From Paenibacillus_E sp042676385 (GTDB taxonomy: Bacteria; Bacillota; Bacilli; Paenibacillales; NBRC-103111): a stretch of 64,000 nt of DNA. Positions 35,210 to 44,000 of the stretch are shown piece by piece; position 1 is the stretch's first letter; the number at the start of each line of letters is the position of its first letter. Made by a program: the position numbers and the translations under genes. The notes beneath the pieces were generated by a model. It had not been told where the DNA came from, ran no database searches, and saw only the letters and a program-made list of their open reading frames with translations. The stretch spans positions 1,178,001 through 1,242,000 of the forward strand of contig NZ_JBHTHA010000002.1 of the NCBI RefSeq assembly GCF_042676385.1. Direction: 5' to 3'.

Positions 35210-35330
35210 GTCAAAATCAGATATTTAAATCCAAACACAAAAAAGATCGGCGTTGCATTTGTATCATAAAAATACCCTCAATCTCGCCAAACGGCAAGAT
35301 CGAGGGCATATTTTCGCCTTTTATGAAACT
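35208..35330. repeat. Duplicated intergenic segment, copy 2
   Basis: Second copy of 31245-31380, downstream of the operon B lipoprotein gene. It keeps the terminator and the upper regulator block (TGATTTTGACA) but then breaks off into the kinase scrap. Confidence 0.8.
35275..35306 (-). terminator. Terminator of the operon B lipoprotein gene
   Basis: CCCTCGATCTTGCC pairs with GGCGAGATTGAGGG (two G-T pairs) around a 4-base loop, followed on the minus strand by TATTTTTATG. Confidence 0.88.
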
Positions 35331-35374
35331 TATTTTGCTACAAACATAGTTGCATTCGATGGTGTTCCGGCTGT

Positions 35375-37156
35375 TTACTTTTTCAACCCCGTAGCAACCG
35401 TTTTTTCGTATTGGTCGGCTTCCCACTTGACAACATCGTCGTAGCCTAAGCCTTTGGCTTTCGAGATCATTTGTTGCTTCAGGCTGTTAAACTCATTGTC
35501 GTCCTTCGTGAACATCATCTTCCAGGAGTACTCCTTGATGACTTTGCCCACTTCGCCGTGCTTCTGCTTGATATCGGACGGTTCCGACGCCGGCGGCTGT
35601 CCGTTAAAGTACGCCGGTTGCACGAGCGCTTGGTTGTGCTTGACGACGTAGTCTTTCATCGTCAACGAGCCCATTGTATCCCGCCAACTCTTCACGACCG
35701 GATCCGGATCGTGGTTCAGGAACGAAGACCACAAGGTGTAATCATACGGTTCTCCGGTTTCCGGATTGATCATGGACAAGGCGATCGTCGTGTTGTTGAT
35801 AGTGTTCATTCCGTCCTTGTACAGCCCGCCGCCGTATTCATTAGGCATATTGACGGAGTTGGTGATCGCTTTGTATCCGAAATCGGTCAGGGTCGGTTTG
35901 CCGTCTTTGATATCCCAAATCAAGCCTTTCGGACCGTAGTTGGATTCTTCGATGCCTTCCGGCGTGTACAGCCAGTTAAGGAATTGCATCACGCGATCCG
36001 GATACTTCGTCTTCGCGCCGATTGACCAAATGCGCTGGCCGCCGTAAGGCGAAAATCCGGAGGAGAACATTTGCTCATCGGCGAAAGGTACGAACTGGAA
36101 GCCTTTGCCCGCGGACGTATGCTCCGGCGAGTTATAGATATTGCTTACAAAAGGGAATTGCGCGAAGAGAACTTGTCCGTCCTTGTACTTATTGTTCGCG
36201 TCGGAGTACTTCTGCGTCAAGGAGTCCGGATCAAGCAGCCCCATCTTGTTAGCTTCAAAAAAGAATTTCAGGCCTTGCATGTAGTAACTGTTGTCGTCGA
36301 GCATGCCCTGCCATTTCGCTTCGTTGGCTTTCGTCAGGATCAGGTCGCTGTTGTTGAAGGAGTCTCCTTCTGTATAGCCGAACATTTGAGCCGTGACCTT
36401 CGCGTTCATCGAATAGTTGCTGTCCCAATCCGACCACAGCGAGAACCCGTACGTCGGCTTGCCGGAATCGCTCTTCGGACTGAGCTGCTGCATTTGCTTG
36501 ACGACTTTCAGATAATCGTCAAGCGTCTTGATTTCCGGTTTGCCCAGTTTTTGGTACAAATCCCAACGGAGCATTGGACCGAACGTCATGTCGGCGCCTT
36601 CGCTCGGACCGTCGCCGTTGCCTACGTTAAACCCGATACCGTAAATCGCCGTGCCGCTGCCGAATTGCTTGCTATTGGCATCGAGCGCCTTACTTACATA
36701 TTTCGCGATGTCTTTGCCGTATTTGTCAAGCAAGCCGTCTTTCTTCCAGTCCAGCAACATGCCGGCTTTGATGGCATCTGTGTAGTCTTTTCCGCCAAGT
36801 CCTACGACGATATCGCCCAAATCGCCGGACGCCATCATCGTGGCGATTTTTTGCTGACCGCCGGCCAGGTTAGAAGCAATGATGTTCAATTTGATATTGA
36901 ACTTGTCCTTGATCAGCTTAGCAAACCATCCTGGCTGATCTCCGGCATAGTTAGCCAGCGTCGAGAATACCGTCAGCGTGACTTCCGGCTGCTTCGAAGG
37001 ATCGGTACTTCCTTTGTCGCCGCTCGTGCTCGTTTGCGACTGCGAACTGTTGTCTGTCGTTGTTTTGCTGCTGTCGCCGCTGCTGCATGCCGACAAGAAT
37101 ACCAGCATCGCACTCAGCGTAGCAGCAATCACTATCCATTTTTTACCCCTAATCAT
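35375..37156 (-). CDS. Sugar-binding lipoprotein of ABC transporter B
   Basis: 593 aa. The start chosen is the ATG at 37156, 11 bases after AAGGAGG; it gives the lipoprotein signal MIRGKKWIVIAATLSAMLVF then LSAC. An upstream in-frame ATG at 37237 has no such support. The mature protein begins with a Ser/Thr-rich linker and is an LplA-type binding protein (IASNLAGGQQKIATMMASGD, MQFLNWLYTPEGIEESNYG). It differs clearly from the binding proteins of A and C, so it probably recognises another oligosaccharide. Third gene of operon B. A cre-like sequence (AACGCTTACAA) lies about 80 bases upstream. Confidence 0.93.
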   Translation of the reverse strand: MIRGKKWIVIAATLSAMLVFLSACSSGDSSKTTTDNSSQSQTSTSGDKGSTDPSKQPEVTLTVFSTLANYAGDQPGWFAKLIKDKFNIKLNIIASNLAGGQQKIATMMASGDLGDIVVGLGGKDYTDAIKAGMLLDWKKDGLLDKYGKDIAKYVSKALDANSKQFGSGTAIYGIGFNVGNGDGPSEGADMTFGPMLRWDLYQKLGKPEIKTLDDYLKVVKQMQQLSPKSDSGKPTYGFSLWSDWDSNYSMNAKVTAQMFGYTEGDSFNNSDLILTKANEAKWQGMLDDNSYYMQGLKFFFEANKMGLLDPDSLTQKYSDANNKYKDGQVLFAQFPFVSNIYNSPEHTSAGKGFQFVPFADEQMFSSGFSPYGGQRIWSIGAKTKYPDRVMQFLNWLYTPEGIEESNYGPKGLIWDIKDGKPTLTDFGYKAITNSVNMPNEYGGGLYKDGMNTINNTTIALSMINPETGEPYDYTLWSSFLNHDPDPVVKSWRDTMGSLTMKDYVVKHNQALVQPAYFNGQPPASEPSDIKQKHGEVGKVIKEYSWKMMFTKDDNEFNSLKQQMISKAKGLGYDDVVKWEADQYEKTVATGLKK

Positions 37157-37301
37157 ACGTTGGTTAACCTCCTTGTAATGTGCGTGCAAAAAGCTTCTTT
37201 TTGTGATGCGGCCAAGAAAAATGCCGTCCTTCTGCAAAAACGCTTACAAAACACGCCTCACCTCCTTCACGTTTCACGGAGTTTTGAAAACGAAAAAGGG
37301 A

Positions 37302-38192
37302 TCACCCCTTCACGGCTCCGATCATAATGCCTTTGACGAAAAAACGTTGGAAGAAAGGATATACGAGCAAAATCGGGATGACGACGATCATCGATACAGT
37401 CGTCCGGATCGAAGTAGCCGTCTGCATGTTAGCCAATTTAATATTGAGAGCCCCTTGGGTGGATTTCATCAAAGTTGCCAGCGATGTCGCTTCATTCATA
37501 TACCGATAAAGGATGAATTGCAGCGTGAACAGCTTCTGATTCGTGACTAGGAACAAAGTGTCCTGAAACGAGTTCCATTGTCCGACGGCCGAGAAGATGG
37601 CGATGGTCGCCAGAATCGGCGTAATCAAAGGCATGATGATTTTATAGAAGATTGTGAAATATCCGGCTCCGTCGATCTGCGCCGATTCCTGCAAGGCGAT
37701 AGGCGTCGACTCGACGAAGGTTTTTACAAGAATAATGAAGAACGGCGAGACGATCCCGGGCACGATATAGGCCAGGAAATTGTTGGTCAGGCCGAGATTG
37801 CGCATGATCAAGAACCATGGAATCAAGCCGGCGTTAAAATACATCGTGACGATCAGGAACCGATACCAGAATCTACGTCCCCACATTCCGTTCTTCGTGA
37901 ACAAGTAGCCTAGAAAAGCCGATGCAGCCACGGTCAATACGGTACCGATCACGGTACGGCCTACTGATACGAGCGTGGCAGTAGCCAATCCGGGAATCTT
38001 GAATACTTCCGTGTAGTTGCTCAAATGAAACCCTCTCGGGTAGAACATGACAAGTCCTCTGCTGCTCAAGTCATTGTTGCTGATCGTATTGATGAACAAA
38101 TAATAGAACGGAAAGAAACAAGCCAAAGTGAAAATGGCAAACCACGTATAGTTTAGGACGTCAAAAATCGTAATCTTCTTCATCTTTTCCAT
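37302..38192 (-). CDS. ABC sugar permease, LplC type (transporter B)
   Basis: 296 aa, six helices, docking loop ESAQIDGAGYFTIFYKIIMP and the end FFVKGIMIGAVKG. The ATG at 38192 follows GAGGAGAG; the longer frame to 38267 runs into the LplB gene. It lies 28 bases downstream of LplB. Its sequence (YPRGFHLSNYTEVF in the first loop) differs from transporter A's, so the two operons are related but not recent copies, apart from the shared terminator segment. It forms the channel with the LplB partner. Confidence 0.94.
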   Translation of the reverse strand: MEKMKKITIFDVLNYTWFAIFTLACFFPFYYLFINTISNNDLSSRGLVMFYPRGFHLSNYTEVFKIPGLATATLVSVGRTVIGTVLTVAASAFLGYLFTKNGMWGRRFWYRFLIVTMYFNAGLIPWFLIMRNLGLTNNFLAYIVPGIVSPFFIILVKTFVESTPIALQESAQIDGAGYFTIFYKIIMPLITPILATIAIFSAVGQWNSFQDTLFLVTNQKLFTLQFILYRYMNEATSLATLMKSTQGALNIKLANMQTATSIRTTVSMIVVIPILLVYPFFQRFFVKGIMIGAVKG

Positions 38193-38220
38193 TGCGACTC
38201 TCCTCTCTTTTCCCGATGAC

Positions 38221-39177
38221 TTAGATGACGCCTTCGCCGCGAACCAGCTTCGACAAAATGTTGGCAAAGAACAACAGGAACAAGCTTACAATCGATTTCA
38301 GAATGCTGACCGCCGTCGCGAAACCGAAGTTGGAGTTCGCCATCCCGATGTTGTAAACGTACAGATCGAGAACCTCGATATGGCTCATGTTCATCGCGTT
38401 CGAGAACACAAAGTACTGCTCAAGTCCATTGTTGATGAAGTTTGCGATACCCAAAATGAGCAACACGAAGTACGTCGGAAGAATTCCCGGCACCGTTACG
38501 TGCCACATCAGACGGAAACGGCCTGCTCCGTCCACTCTCGCCGCTTCATATAATTCCGGATCGATCCCGGTAATCGCGGCAATGTACATGATCGCGCCCC
38601 AACCAAGCCCTTTCCATATACCCCACAAGGTCATGACTAACCAAGTATGGCTGTCCGAGGCAAGCAGATTTAGCGGGTGGGCAATCAGATGCAAGCTCAT
38701 CAGCAAATTATTCAGGAAGCCGTTATCGACGGATAACAACATGAATGCGAACGCGTATACCAGAACCCAGCTGATAAAGTTCGGCAGGGTCGTAAACGTC
38801 TGCACCATTTTCTTGAACGTCACGTTCTTGATTTCCGTCAGGAATATGGCGAAGATGACCGGCAGAACCGAAGTCAAAATACCCAGCGAACTGATCGCGA
38901 ACGTGTTTTGCAGTACTCGGACGATTTCCTGCCGCTGAATCGGATTTGACACCATTGCGGTAAACCAATGGAAGCCCATGAACTCGGTCTTGGACAGCGG
39001 AATGCCGGGCCGGTAATCGTAAAAGGCATAGACCCAGCCGTACAGAGGCAAATACGAGAATAAAAATACGAGTACAAGAAAAGGAAAAGCCATGAGGAAT
39101 AATTTGTACTTATCTTTAAAATGAAAGCGCTTTCCCATTACTGGGGTATAGGCGTGTTCGGACAGGTTCGCGTTCAT
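38221..39177 (-). CDS. ABC sugar permease, LplB type (transporter B)
   Basis: 318 aa, six helices: KLFLMAFPFLVLVFLFSYLP first, GWVYAFYDYRPG after it, and the docking loop YEAARVDGAGRFRLMWHVTV. GGGGGAGA precedes the ATG. First gene of operon B. A near-consensus cre (TGAAAGCGCTTTCC, one mismatch) sits inside codons about 15-19, and another overlaps the promoter at 39322-39336, so catabolite repression is likely. It would import a plant oligosaccharide together with the downstream genes. Confidence 0.94.
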   Translation of the reverse strand: MNANLSEHAYTPVMGKRFHFKDKYKLFLMAFPFLVLVFLFSYLPLYGWVYAFYDYRPGIPLSKTEFMGFHWFTAMVSNPIQRQEIVRVLQNTFAISSLGILTSVLPVIFAIFLTEIKNVTFKKMVQTFTTLPNFISWVLVYAFAFMLLSVDNGFLNNLLMSLHLIAHPLNLLASDSHTWLVMTLWGIWKGLGWGAIMYIAAITGIDPELYEAARVDGAGRFRLMWHVTVPGILPTYFVLLILGIANFINNGLEQYFVFSNAMNMSHIEVLDLYVYNIGMANSNFGFATAVSILKSIVSLFLLFFANILSKLVRGEGVI

Positions 39178-39314
39178 CTTTCTCCCCCACTATAAAATAA
39201 TATTTTCTTTCATTTGCTCACTTTTACTTAGATTTTCAACATCGATTGTCTTAAGAGGCCTAGATATTCACCTGATATGACATTTCCACGCCAACTCCCT
39301 CCCTTTGTGTTTCG

Positions 39315-39379
39315 ATTATAACGAAAACGCTTTCATGTGGATACCCAATAAATTCCACTTAAAATCCTGTCAAAATTAG
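39315..39379 (-). promoter_or_regulatory. Promoter and regulator site of transporter operon B
   Basis: CTAATTTTGACA, 20 bases, TGGGTA, 21 bases, TATAAT on the minus strand, identical in spacing to 31193-31257. This suggests that the operon A response regulator also drives operon B, which has no kinase/regulator pair of its own. Confidence 0.6.
39322..39336. promoter_or_regulatory. cre box overlapping the operon B promoter
   Basis: CGAAAACGCTTTCAT (reverse ATGAAAGCGTTTTCG), one outer mismatch to consensus, directly upstream of the TATAAT box. Confidence 0.55.
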
Positions 39380-39389
39380 TGTTTTCCAC

Positions 39390-39774
39390 GTTGACATTAA
39401 ACCGTTTGGCCGTCTTCAAAGCTTTGGTACAAAACTACCTTTCCGCTGGTTCCTGGAGCTGGTGGGACGGGTGTCACCGGTGTGGAAGGAAGCGCGACCA
39501 ATTTTACCTTGAAAGTATCCAGGTAGTAAGACACTGTGGCATCATTGGTGGATTGTACGTACACTTAATATCCGGACGCTCTCGGATCGACTGTCAATTG
39601 CCCTTGGATCAGGACCCAGTCCGCTGCTGTTACGAATTTAGAATCAATTTTGGCATATGTTGCTGCATCCGGTCCACGCAAAAACACTGCCTTTGCTTCC
39701 TCCCACGCCTTATTTCTATAAAAAGTACTGGTTCCTTCTTTAATTCGTGTAGTGTCAACCGCTTTCTTTTGCAT
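39390..39774 (-). pseudogene. Remnant of carbohydrate-binding modules from a lost xylanase
   Basis: The minus strand reads WEEAKAVFLRGPDAATYAKI, then WVLIQGQLTVDPRASGY, an in-frame stop, and VYVQSTNDATVSYYLDTFKV. That is the C-terminal half of a CBM22/CBM4-9 type module. A Pro-rich linker (STPVTPVPPAPGT) and the beginning of a second module (VVLYQSFEDGQTV) follow, then a stop. Such tandem modules precede GH10 domains in large xylanases. The catalytic part is gone, and the orientation is opposite to the intact xylanase next door. On the plus strand at 39814-39855 a good ribosome site leads into a 13-codon frame that stops; I cannot assign it. Confidence 0.65.
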
Positions 39775-39946
39775 TATTATCGAAATGAAAGTTCCGGAAA
39801 GGAGATACGTTTGATGAAATGTAAACGCTTAACTTTTATCACTACACTCAATTAGGGGGAATGCATGGAAAGAAGCGAATGCTTAAGCGAATCTTCGCGA
39901 GCGGTCAAGGCATTGCGAAGCAATCCGGCGGCGCGACGTTAAGAAC

Positions 39947-40063
39947 ATGTCCAAAAGGATTTTGGCGCTGCTTTGCAGCCTATTGCTGGTCGTTGCGTCG
40001 ATGCCCTTTGCCGCGTTGACAGCGGCGGCGGCTGACCGTTCCGTCAGTACGGTTGTTTGGTAG
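39947..40063 (+). pseudogene. Orphan signal peptide of a broken secreted protein
   Basis: A 38-codon frame, MSKRILALLCSLLLVVASMP then FAALTAAAADRSVSTVVW and TAG, is a clear Sec signal peptide with an Ala-rich cleavage site, cut off by a stop. The frame beyond the stop reads LDTSKLGVPGTTSDGQ without known motif. It stands 290 bases before the intact xylanase and on the same strand. The rest of 39178-40348 shows no further gene. Confidence 0.5.
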
Positions 40064-40294
40064 TTGGACACGAGCAAGTTGGGCGTTCCGGGCACGACGA
40101 GCGACGGTCAGCACCTTATAATCAACTTCCTCAAGGGTCTTAGACAACTTACAGGATGTGTGCAAAATGTGCTCTTCCTCTTGAACGGGACGCTAGCGGA
40201 TATCCATAAAGCAAAAATTCACAATCTTTAGCGTATGTTATCAAATCCCTTTGTCGTAACAAGTTTGGTGGTACAAGAAAATCCTTGTGCCGCA

Positions 40295-40318
40295 AGCCTC
40301 GGCGAATGCCGAGAGGCT
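40295..40318 (+). other. Hairpin in the 5' leader of the xylanase gene
   Basis: AGCCTCGGC-GAAT-GCCGAGAGGCT folds into a stem with a 2-base bulge, 30 bases before the ATG and just upstream of GGGAGGGG. It could stabilise the leader; the weak ATCTAATATTTT tail makes it a poor terminator. Confidence 0.4.
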
Positions 40319-40348
40319 ATCTAATATTTTGGGAGGGGAAGTAACACG

Positions 40349-43300
40349 ATGAACAAACGGTTTAAGCAGATTTTGATGTTATTGCTTGCGGTTGCATTGT
40401 TTTTGCCGCAATTTGGAATCGCGCAAAAGGCAAGTGCGGCCAGTGCGAATGGAAATTATGCTTTAAAAGTTCAAACCACTGGTGGGCACCAGTGGGATGG
40501 TGCGCAAATAGACACAGGGACAAGCGGCTTAAACCTCGTTGCCGGCACAACCTATACCTTCTCATATGACTTATACACCCCTGACCAAGATGTGACAGGC
40601 ATTGTTCTACAAACTAACGGAAACTACAACTGGATTAAAAATACAGGAGCTTTAAGTGCGGAAAGCCCCGCTTGGACTTCATACACGGCGAATTATACTT
40701 ATACAGCCGCAAGCGGTTCACAGCTTCAATTTGTTAAAGTCGGCGATAGCGGAGCTACAGACACTAAGAACATAACGTACTACATCGACAACTTTGTTGT
40801 TAAAGACTCGAATGGTATTGTTGTTTATAAAGCCGACTTTGAGGACCAAACGGTTGGTGCCTTTAAACAAAGTGGGACGGCTACATTGTCTACGGCAGCA
40901 CCGCCGGGAGCAGCAAACGATTATTTCTTAAAGATTCAAACTACAGGTGGGCAACAATGGGATGGCGCGCACATAGACACAGGGGCAAGCGGCTTAAACC
41001 TCGTTGCCGGCACAACCTACACCTTCTCATATGACTTATACACCCCTGACCAAAATGTGGCGGGCATTGTTCTACAAACCAACGGAACCTACGACTGGAT
41101 TAAAAATACGGGAGCTTTAAGTGCGGCAAACCCCAATTGGACTTCATACACGGCGAATTATACTTATACAGCCGTAAGCGGTTCACAGATTCAGTTTGTT
41201 AAAGTCGGCGATAGCGGAACTACGGATGCAAAGAATATAACTTACTACATCGACAACTTTGTTGTTAAAGACGCAACAAGCGGCAATGTTGTTTACACAG
41301 CCAACTTTAACGACCAAGCTACTGATGGTTTTGTATCAAATGGGAGTGCTACACTGTCTACTGTTAATAGTACTAGTGCTGCAACAACACCACCCCTTAA
41401 CCCGAATGTACTGACCTTGCCAAGCATTAAGAATACGTACCCGAATTATTTGATGGGCAGCATCATCGGCCCATATTACATGCAAAACCCAATCATGTCC
41501 GTCCTGAAAGCCCAGTTCGGCGTTGTGACGCCTGAAAACGCGACGAAGCCAGCTTCGTTGATCGGCACCAGCGCCTCTACGCATAATGTCGCAGATCTGA
41601 GCTTTAACGAAGCGGACACGGAGCTTCAGAGCGCGGTCGACAATGGTCTGAAAATACATGGGCACACGCTTGTCTGGCAAGGTCAGTCGATTCCGTGGCT
41701 GAACAACGATGTGACGTCCAGCACCGACTCAACTCCGTCCAACCCGGGTCTGACCGCGGCTGGGGCGTATGCGAACATGAACGACTATATTAACGCAGTT
41801 CTCAAGCATTTTGACGGCAAGTTCAACGCGAGCACGCAGAACATCATCTCGTGGGATGTCGTCAACGAAGCGATGGCAGGTTCCGTCCGTGACAGCTCTC
41901 TTAGTCCGACAGACTGGCACAGCTACCTGAAGGCCACCCCGTGGCTGAAAGCGACGGACGCTAACTACGTCGAACAGGCGTTCATCGACGCCCGTGCGGC
42001 AGAGCCGAATTACAACGTCCTGTTGTACTACAACGACTATAGCATGGACGACCAGAATAAGGCAGCGGCAGTTCGCGACATGGTGAAAGACATCAATAGC
42101 CGTTGGGCTGTGAATCACCCTGGCAAGCAGCTCATTCAGGGCGTCGGCATGCAAGAGCATGACGGCCTCGGCACCAACCCTAACAACGAGAGAAAGTCGA
42201 TCCAGATGTTCAAGGATATTGGCGTCAAAGTCTCAATCAGCGAGCTGGACATCTCCGCTGGCACGGGCGGAACGCTGACTGCCGATCAGAAAACAGCCCA
42301 AGCCGCACAGTACGCGCGGTTGATGCAAGTTTATACCGATCCCACCTTCAAGGACACGGTGCAGCGCATCACATTCTGGGGGCTGACAGACACCAACAGC
42401 TGGTTGGCTTCCGGTAGCCCGTTGCTGTTCGACGGCAAGCTGTACCCGAAAGACGCGTTTTACGCCGTGATTGACCCGGCCGGATACCTTGCCAATTACA
42501 AAGCACCGGCGAAGCCTGCGGGCAAAGTCGCAACAGCTGCAAAGGGAACGCCGACGATTGACGGCAAGATGGACGACATTTGGAATACGGCAACGCCTAT
42601 CGATATCAGTGTAACGCAGGCAGGCAACACGAAGACGGGTGCACACATGCCTGCCGCTACCGCTCGCATGTTGTGGGACAACGCGAACCTGTACGTACTC
42701 GCGCAGGTGACCAAAGATCCGTCCGAACCGTTGGACAAGGGGAACGCAAACCCTTGGGAGCAGGATTCAGTCGAAGTATTTGTTGACCTGACGAACGGCT
42801 CCAGCGCCATGTACTCGAACGCTGCCGGGCATTACCGCGTTCGGTATGACGGCTTTGCGACGGTAGACGCAGGCATGACGGACAATCAGGGCGTTGCAAC
42901 GACGATGACCTCTGCGACATCGGTCAACGAGGCTAAGTACTCCTACACCGTCGAGATGAAGATTCCGTTTGTCCAGATTACGCCTGCGGTTGGCACTAAT
43001 ATTGGCTTTGACGCTCAGGTGAACGAAGCGATGAACGGTGCGCGGATTGGCGCGTACGCTTGGAACGACGCTATCGGAACGGCTTATCAGGATCTATTCA
43101 AGATTGGCACGTTGCAACTTGTCGCAGCGGCCGACACAGTACCTCCTGTAACTACGGATAACGCCCCAACCGGGTGGCAGAACCATCCCGTGAACGTGGT
43201 CCTCCAAGCGACCGATGAAGGCAGCGGAGTTGCTTCCACGTCTTACAGCCTGGACGGAGGTTCCTATACCACCGGCAATTCTGTATCGATTACTTCGGAG

Positions 43301-43882
43301 GGGATTCACACTCTTCGTTATTACAGCGTGGACCGGGCAGGCAACAAAGAAGCGGTCAAGGAGAAAATCATTCAGATCGATCTGACAGCCCCCACGATCA
43401 CGATGCCGGACATCACAAAGGTTCTGATTAGTGATGCCCTGAACTATCCGATAGTGGTATCCGATGCAACTAGCGGCGTGGATTCGGTGTCCGTCACTTT
43501 GGACGGAAAGCCTGTTTCCAACTTGATCCAAACAGCTCCATTGAGTCTATCGCTCGGAGTACATTCCATCGTCGTGACAGCTAGCGATAAAGCAGGGAAT
43601 TCCGTTACAGTCACACGTCAAATTACCGTTTATATGGATATCGCGCATCTGGACTCGTTGTTCCAATCCGGCAGTGTTAACGGCTTCATTACGAAACCAG
43701 GGGTGTTAAACAGCCTGTTGGCGAAGGTGAAGCAGGTACAGGCGGCCGGCAGCGACGCCAAGCAGGTAGGCAATGCCCTGAACGCCCTCAGCAATGAAGT
43801 GAGCGCCCAGACAGGGAAAGCACTGGAGGCCGGATACGCGGTATTGGTGCAGAGCATCCTTCAATCCCTAGGTAACAAGTAA
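40349..43882 (+). CDS. Large secreted modular GH10 xylanase
   Basis: 1177 aa. Signal peptide to about 33 (ends ASAASA). Two tandem near-identical beta-sandwich modules of the CBM22/CBM4-9 type (about 37-152 and 192-307). GH10 barrel about 355-720 with acid/base E507 (SWDVVNEAM) and nucleophile E632 (VSISELDIS). CBM9 about 735-930 (TPTIDGKMDDIWNTATPIDI). Ig-like repeats about 935-1090. The C-terminal FIMAH-type helical domain (LDSLFQSGSVNGFITKPGVL) is often found at the end of such exoenzymes. No S-layer domains. GGGAGGGG precedes the ATG. It attacks xylan outside the cell, feeding transporters A-C. Terminated by the hairpin at 43902. Confidence 0.96.
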   Translation: MNKRFKQILMLLLAVALFLPQFGIAQKASAASANGNYALKVQTTGGHQWDGAQIDTGTSGLNLVAGTTYTFSYDLYTPDQDVTGIVLQTNGNYNWIKNTGALSAESPAWTSYTANYTYTAASGSQLQFVKVGDSGATDTKNITYYIDNFVVKDSNGIVVYKADFEDQTVGAFKQSGTATLSTAAPPGAANDYFLKIQTTGGQQWDGAHIDTGASGLNLVAGTTYTFSYDLYTPDQNVAGIVLQTNGTYDWIKNTGALSAANPNWTSYTANYTYTAVSGSQIQFVKVGDSGTTDAKNITYYIDNFVVKDATSGNVVYTANFNDQATDGFVSNGSATLSTVNSTSAATTPPLNPNVLTLPSIKNTYPNYLMGSIIGPYYMQNPIMSVLKAQFGVVTPENATKPASLIGTSASTHNVADLSFNEADTELQSAVDNGLKIHGHTLVWQGQSIPWLNNDVTSSTDSTPSNPGLTAAGAYANMNDYINAVLKHFDGKFNASTQNIISWDVVNEAMAGSVRDSSLSPTDWHSYLKATPWLKATDANYVEQAFIDARAAEPNYNVLLYYNDYSMDDQNKAAAVRDMVKDINSRWAVNHPGKQLIQGVGMQEHDGLGTNPNNERKSIQMFKDIGVKVSISELDISAGTGGTLTADQKTAQAAQYARLMQVYTDPTFKDTVQRITFWGLTDTNSWLASGSPLLFDGKLYPKDAFYAVIDPAGYLANYKAPAKPAGKVATAAKGTPTIDGKMDDIWNTATPIDISVTQAGNTKTGAHMPAATARMLWDNANLYVLAQVTKDPSEPLDKGNANPWEQDSVEVFVDLTNGSSAMYSNAAGHYRVRYDGFATVDAGMTDNQGVATTMTSATSVNEAKYSYTVEMKIPFVQITPAVGTNIGFDAQVNEAMNGARIGAYAWNDAIGTAYQDLFKIGTLQLVAAADTVPPVTTDNAPTGWQNHPVNVVLQATDEGSGVASTSYSLDGGSYTTGNSVSITSEGIHTLRYYSVDRAGNKEAVKEKIIQIDLTAPTITMPDITKVLISDALNYPIVVSDATSGVDSVSVTLDGKPVSNLIQTAPLSLSLGVHSIVVTASDKAGNSVTVTRQITVYMDIAHLDSLFQSGSVNGFITKPGVLNSLLAKVKQVQAAGSDAKQVGNALNALSNEVSAQTGKALEAGYAVLVQSILQSLGNK
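40457..40805 (+). repeat. Tandem CBM repeat, unit 1
   Basis: Codes for the first binding module. It is closely matched in DNA by 40922-41270, 465 bases on; stretches such as TAAACCTCGTTGCCGGCACA are identical. Recent duplication within the gene. Confidence 0.85.
40922..41270 (+). repeat. Tandem CBM repeat, unit 2
   Basis: Second copy of the module-coding repeat; differences are mostly single bases. Loss or gain of a unit by recombination is to be expected. Confidence 0.85.
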
Positions 43883-43901
43883 GCTAGAGTAGCACAGAAG
43901 T

Positions 43902-43936
43902 GCCCGCATGCGGTTATCGCGTGCGGGCAGTTTTTT
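43902..43936 (+). terminator. Terminator of the xylanase gene
   Basis: GCCCGCATGCG and CGCGTGCGGGC pair around a GTTAT loop (one G-T pair), followed by AG and six T. Confidence 0.92.
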
Positions 43937-44000
43937 GTGCGCCACGCATGGCGATTAACTAGGTGGTGAAAGTCCACTGTGGGGGTTTGTAGTTCGAAGA
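43937..44000 (+). mobile_element. Truncated 5' end of a probable group IIC intron
   Basis: Immediately after the terminator T-run the sequence starts GTGCGCC and continues AACTAGGTGGTGAAAGTCCA then CTGTGGGGG and TTGTAGTTCGAA. GTGCGNC is the 5' end, and CTAGGTGGTGAAAGTCC a domain I segment, typical of bacterial class C group II introns, which insert right behind intrinsic terminator hairpins. No reverse transcriptase frame and no 3' end follow in the next kilobase, so only a scrap remains. Recognised by eye; moderate confidence. Confidence 0.55.

Noticed and set aside
36071..37327. Plus-strand frame of 418 codons opposite the transporter B lipoprotein
   Set aside because: Same reason: no ribosome site, no motif, wholly antisense to a recognisable gene.
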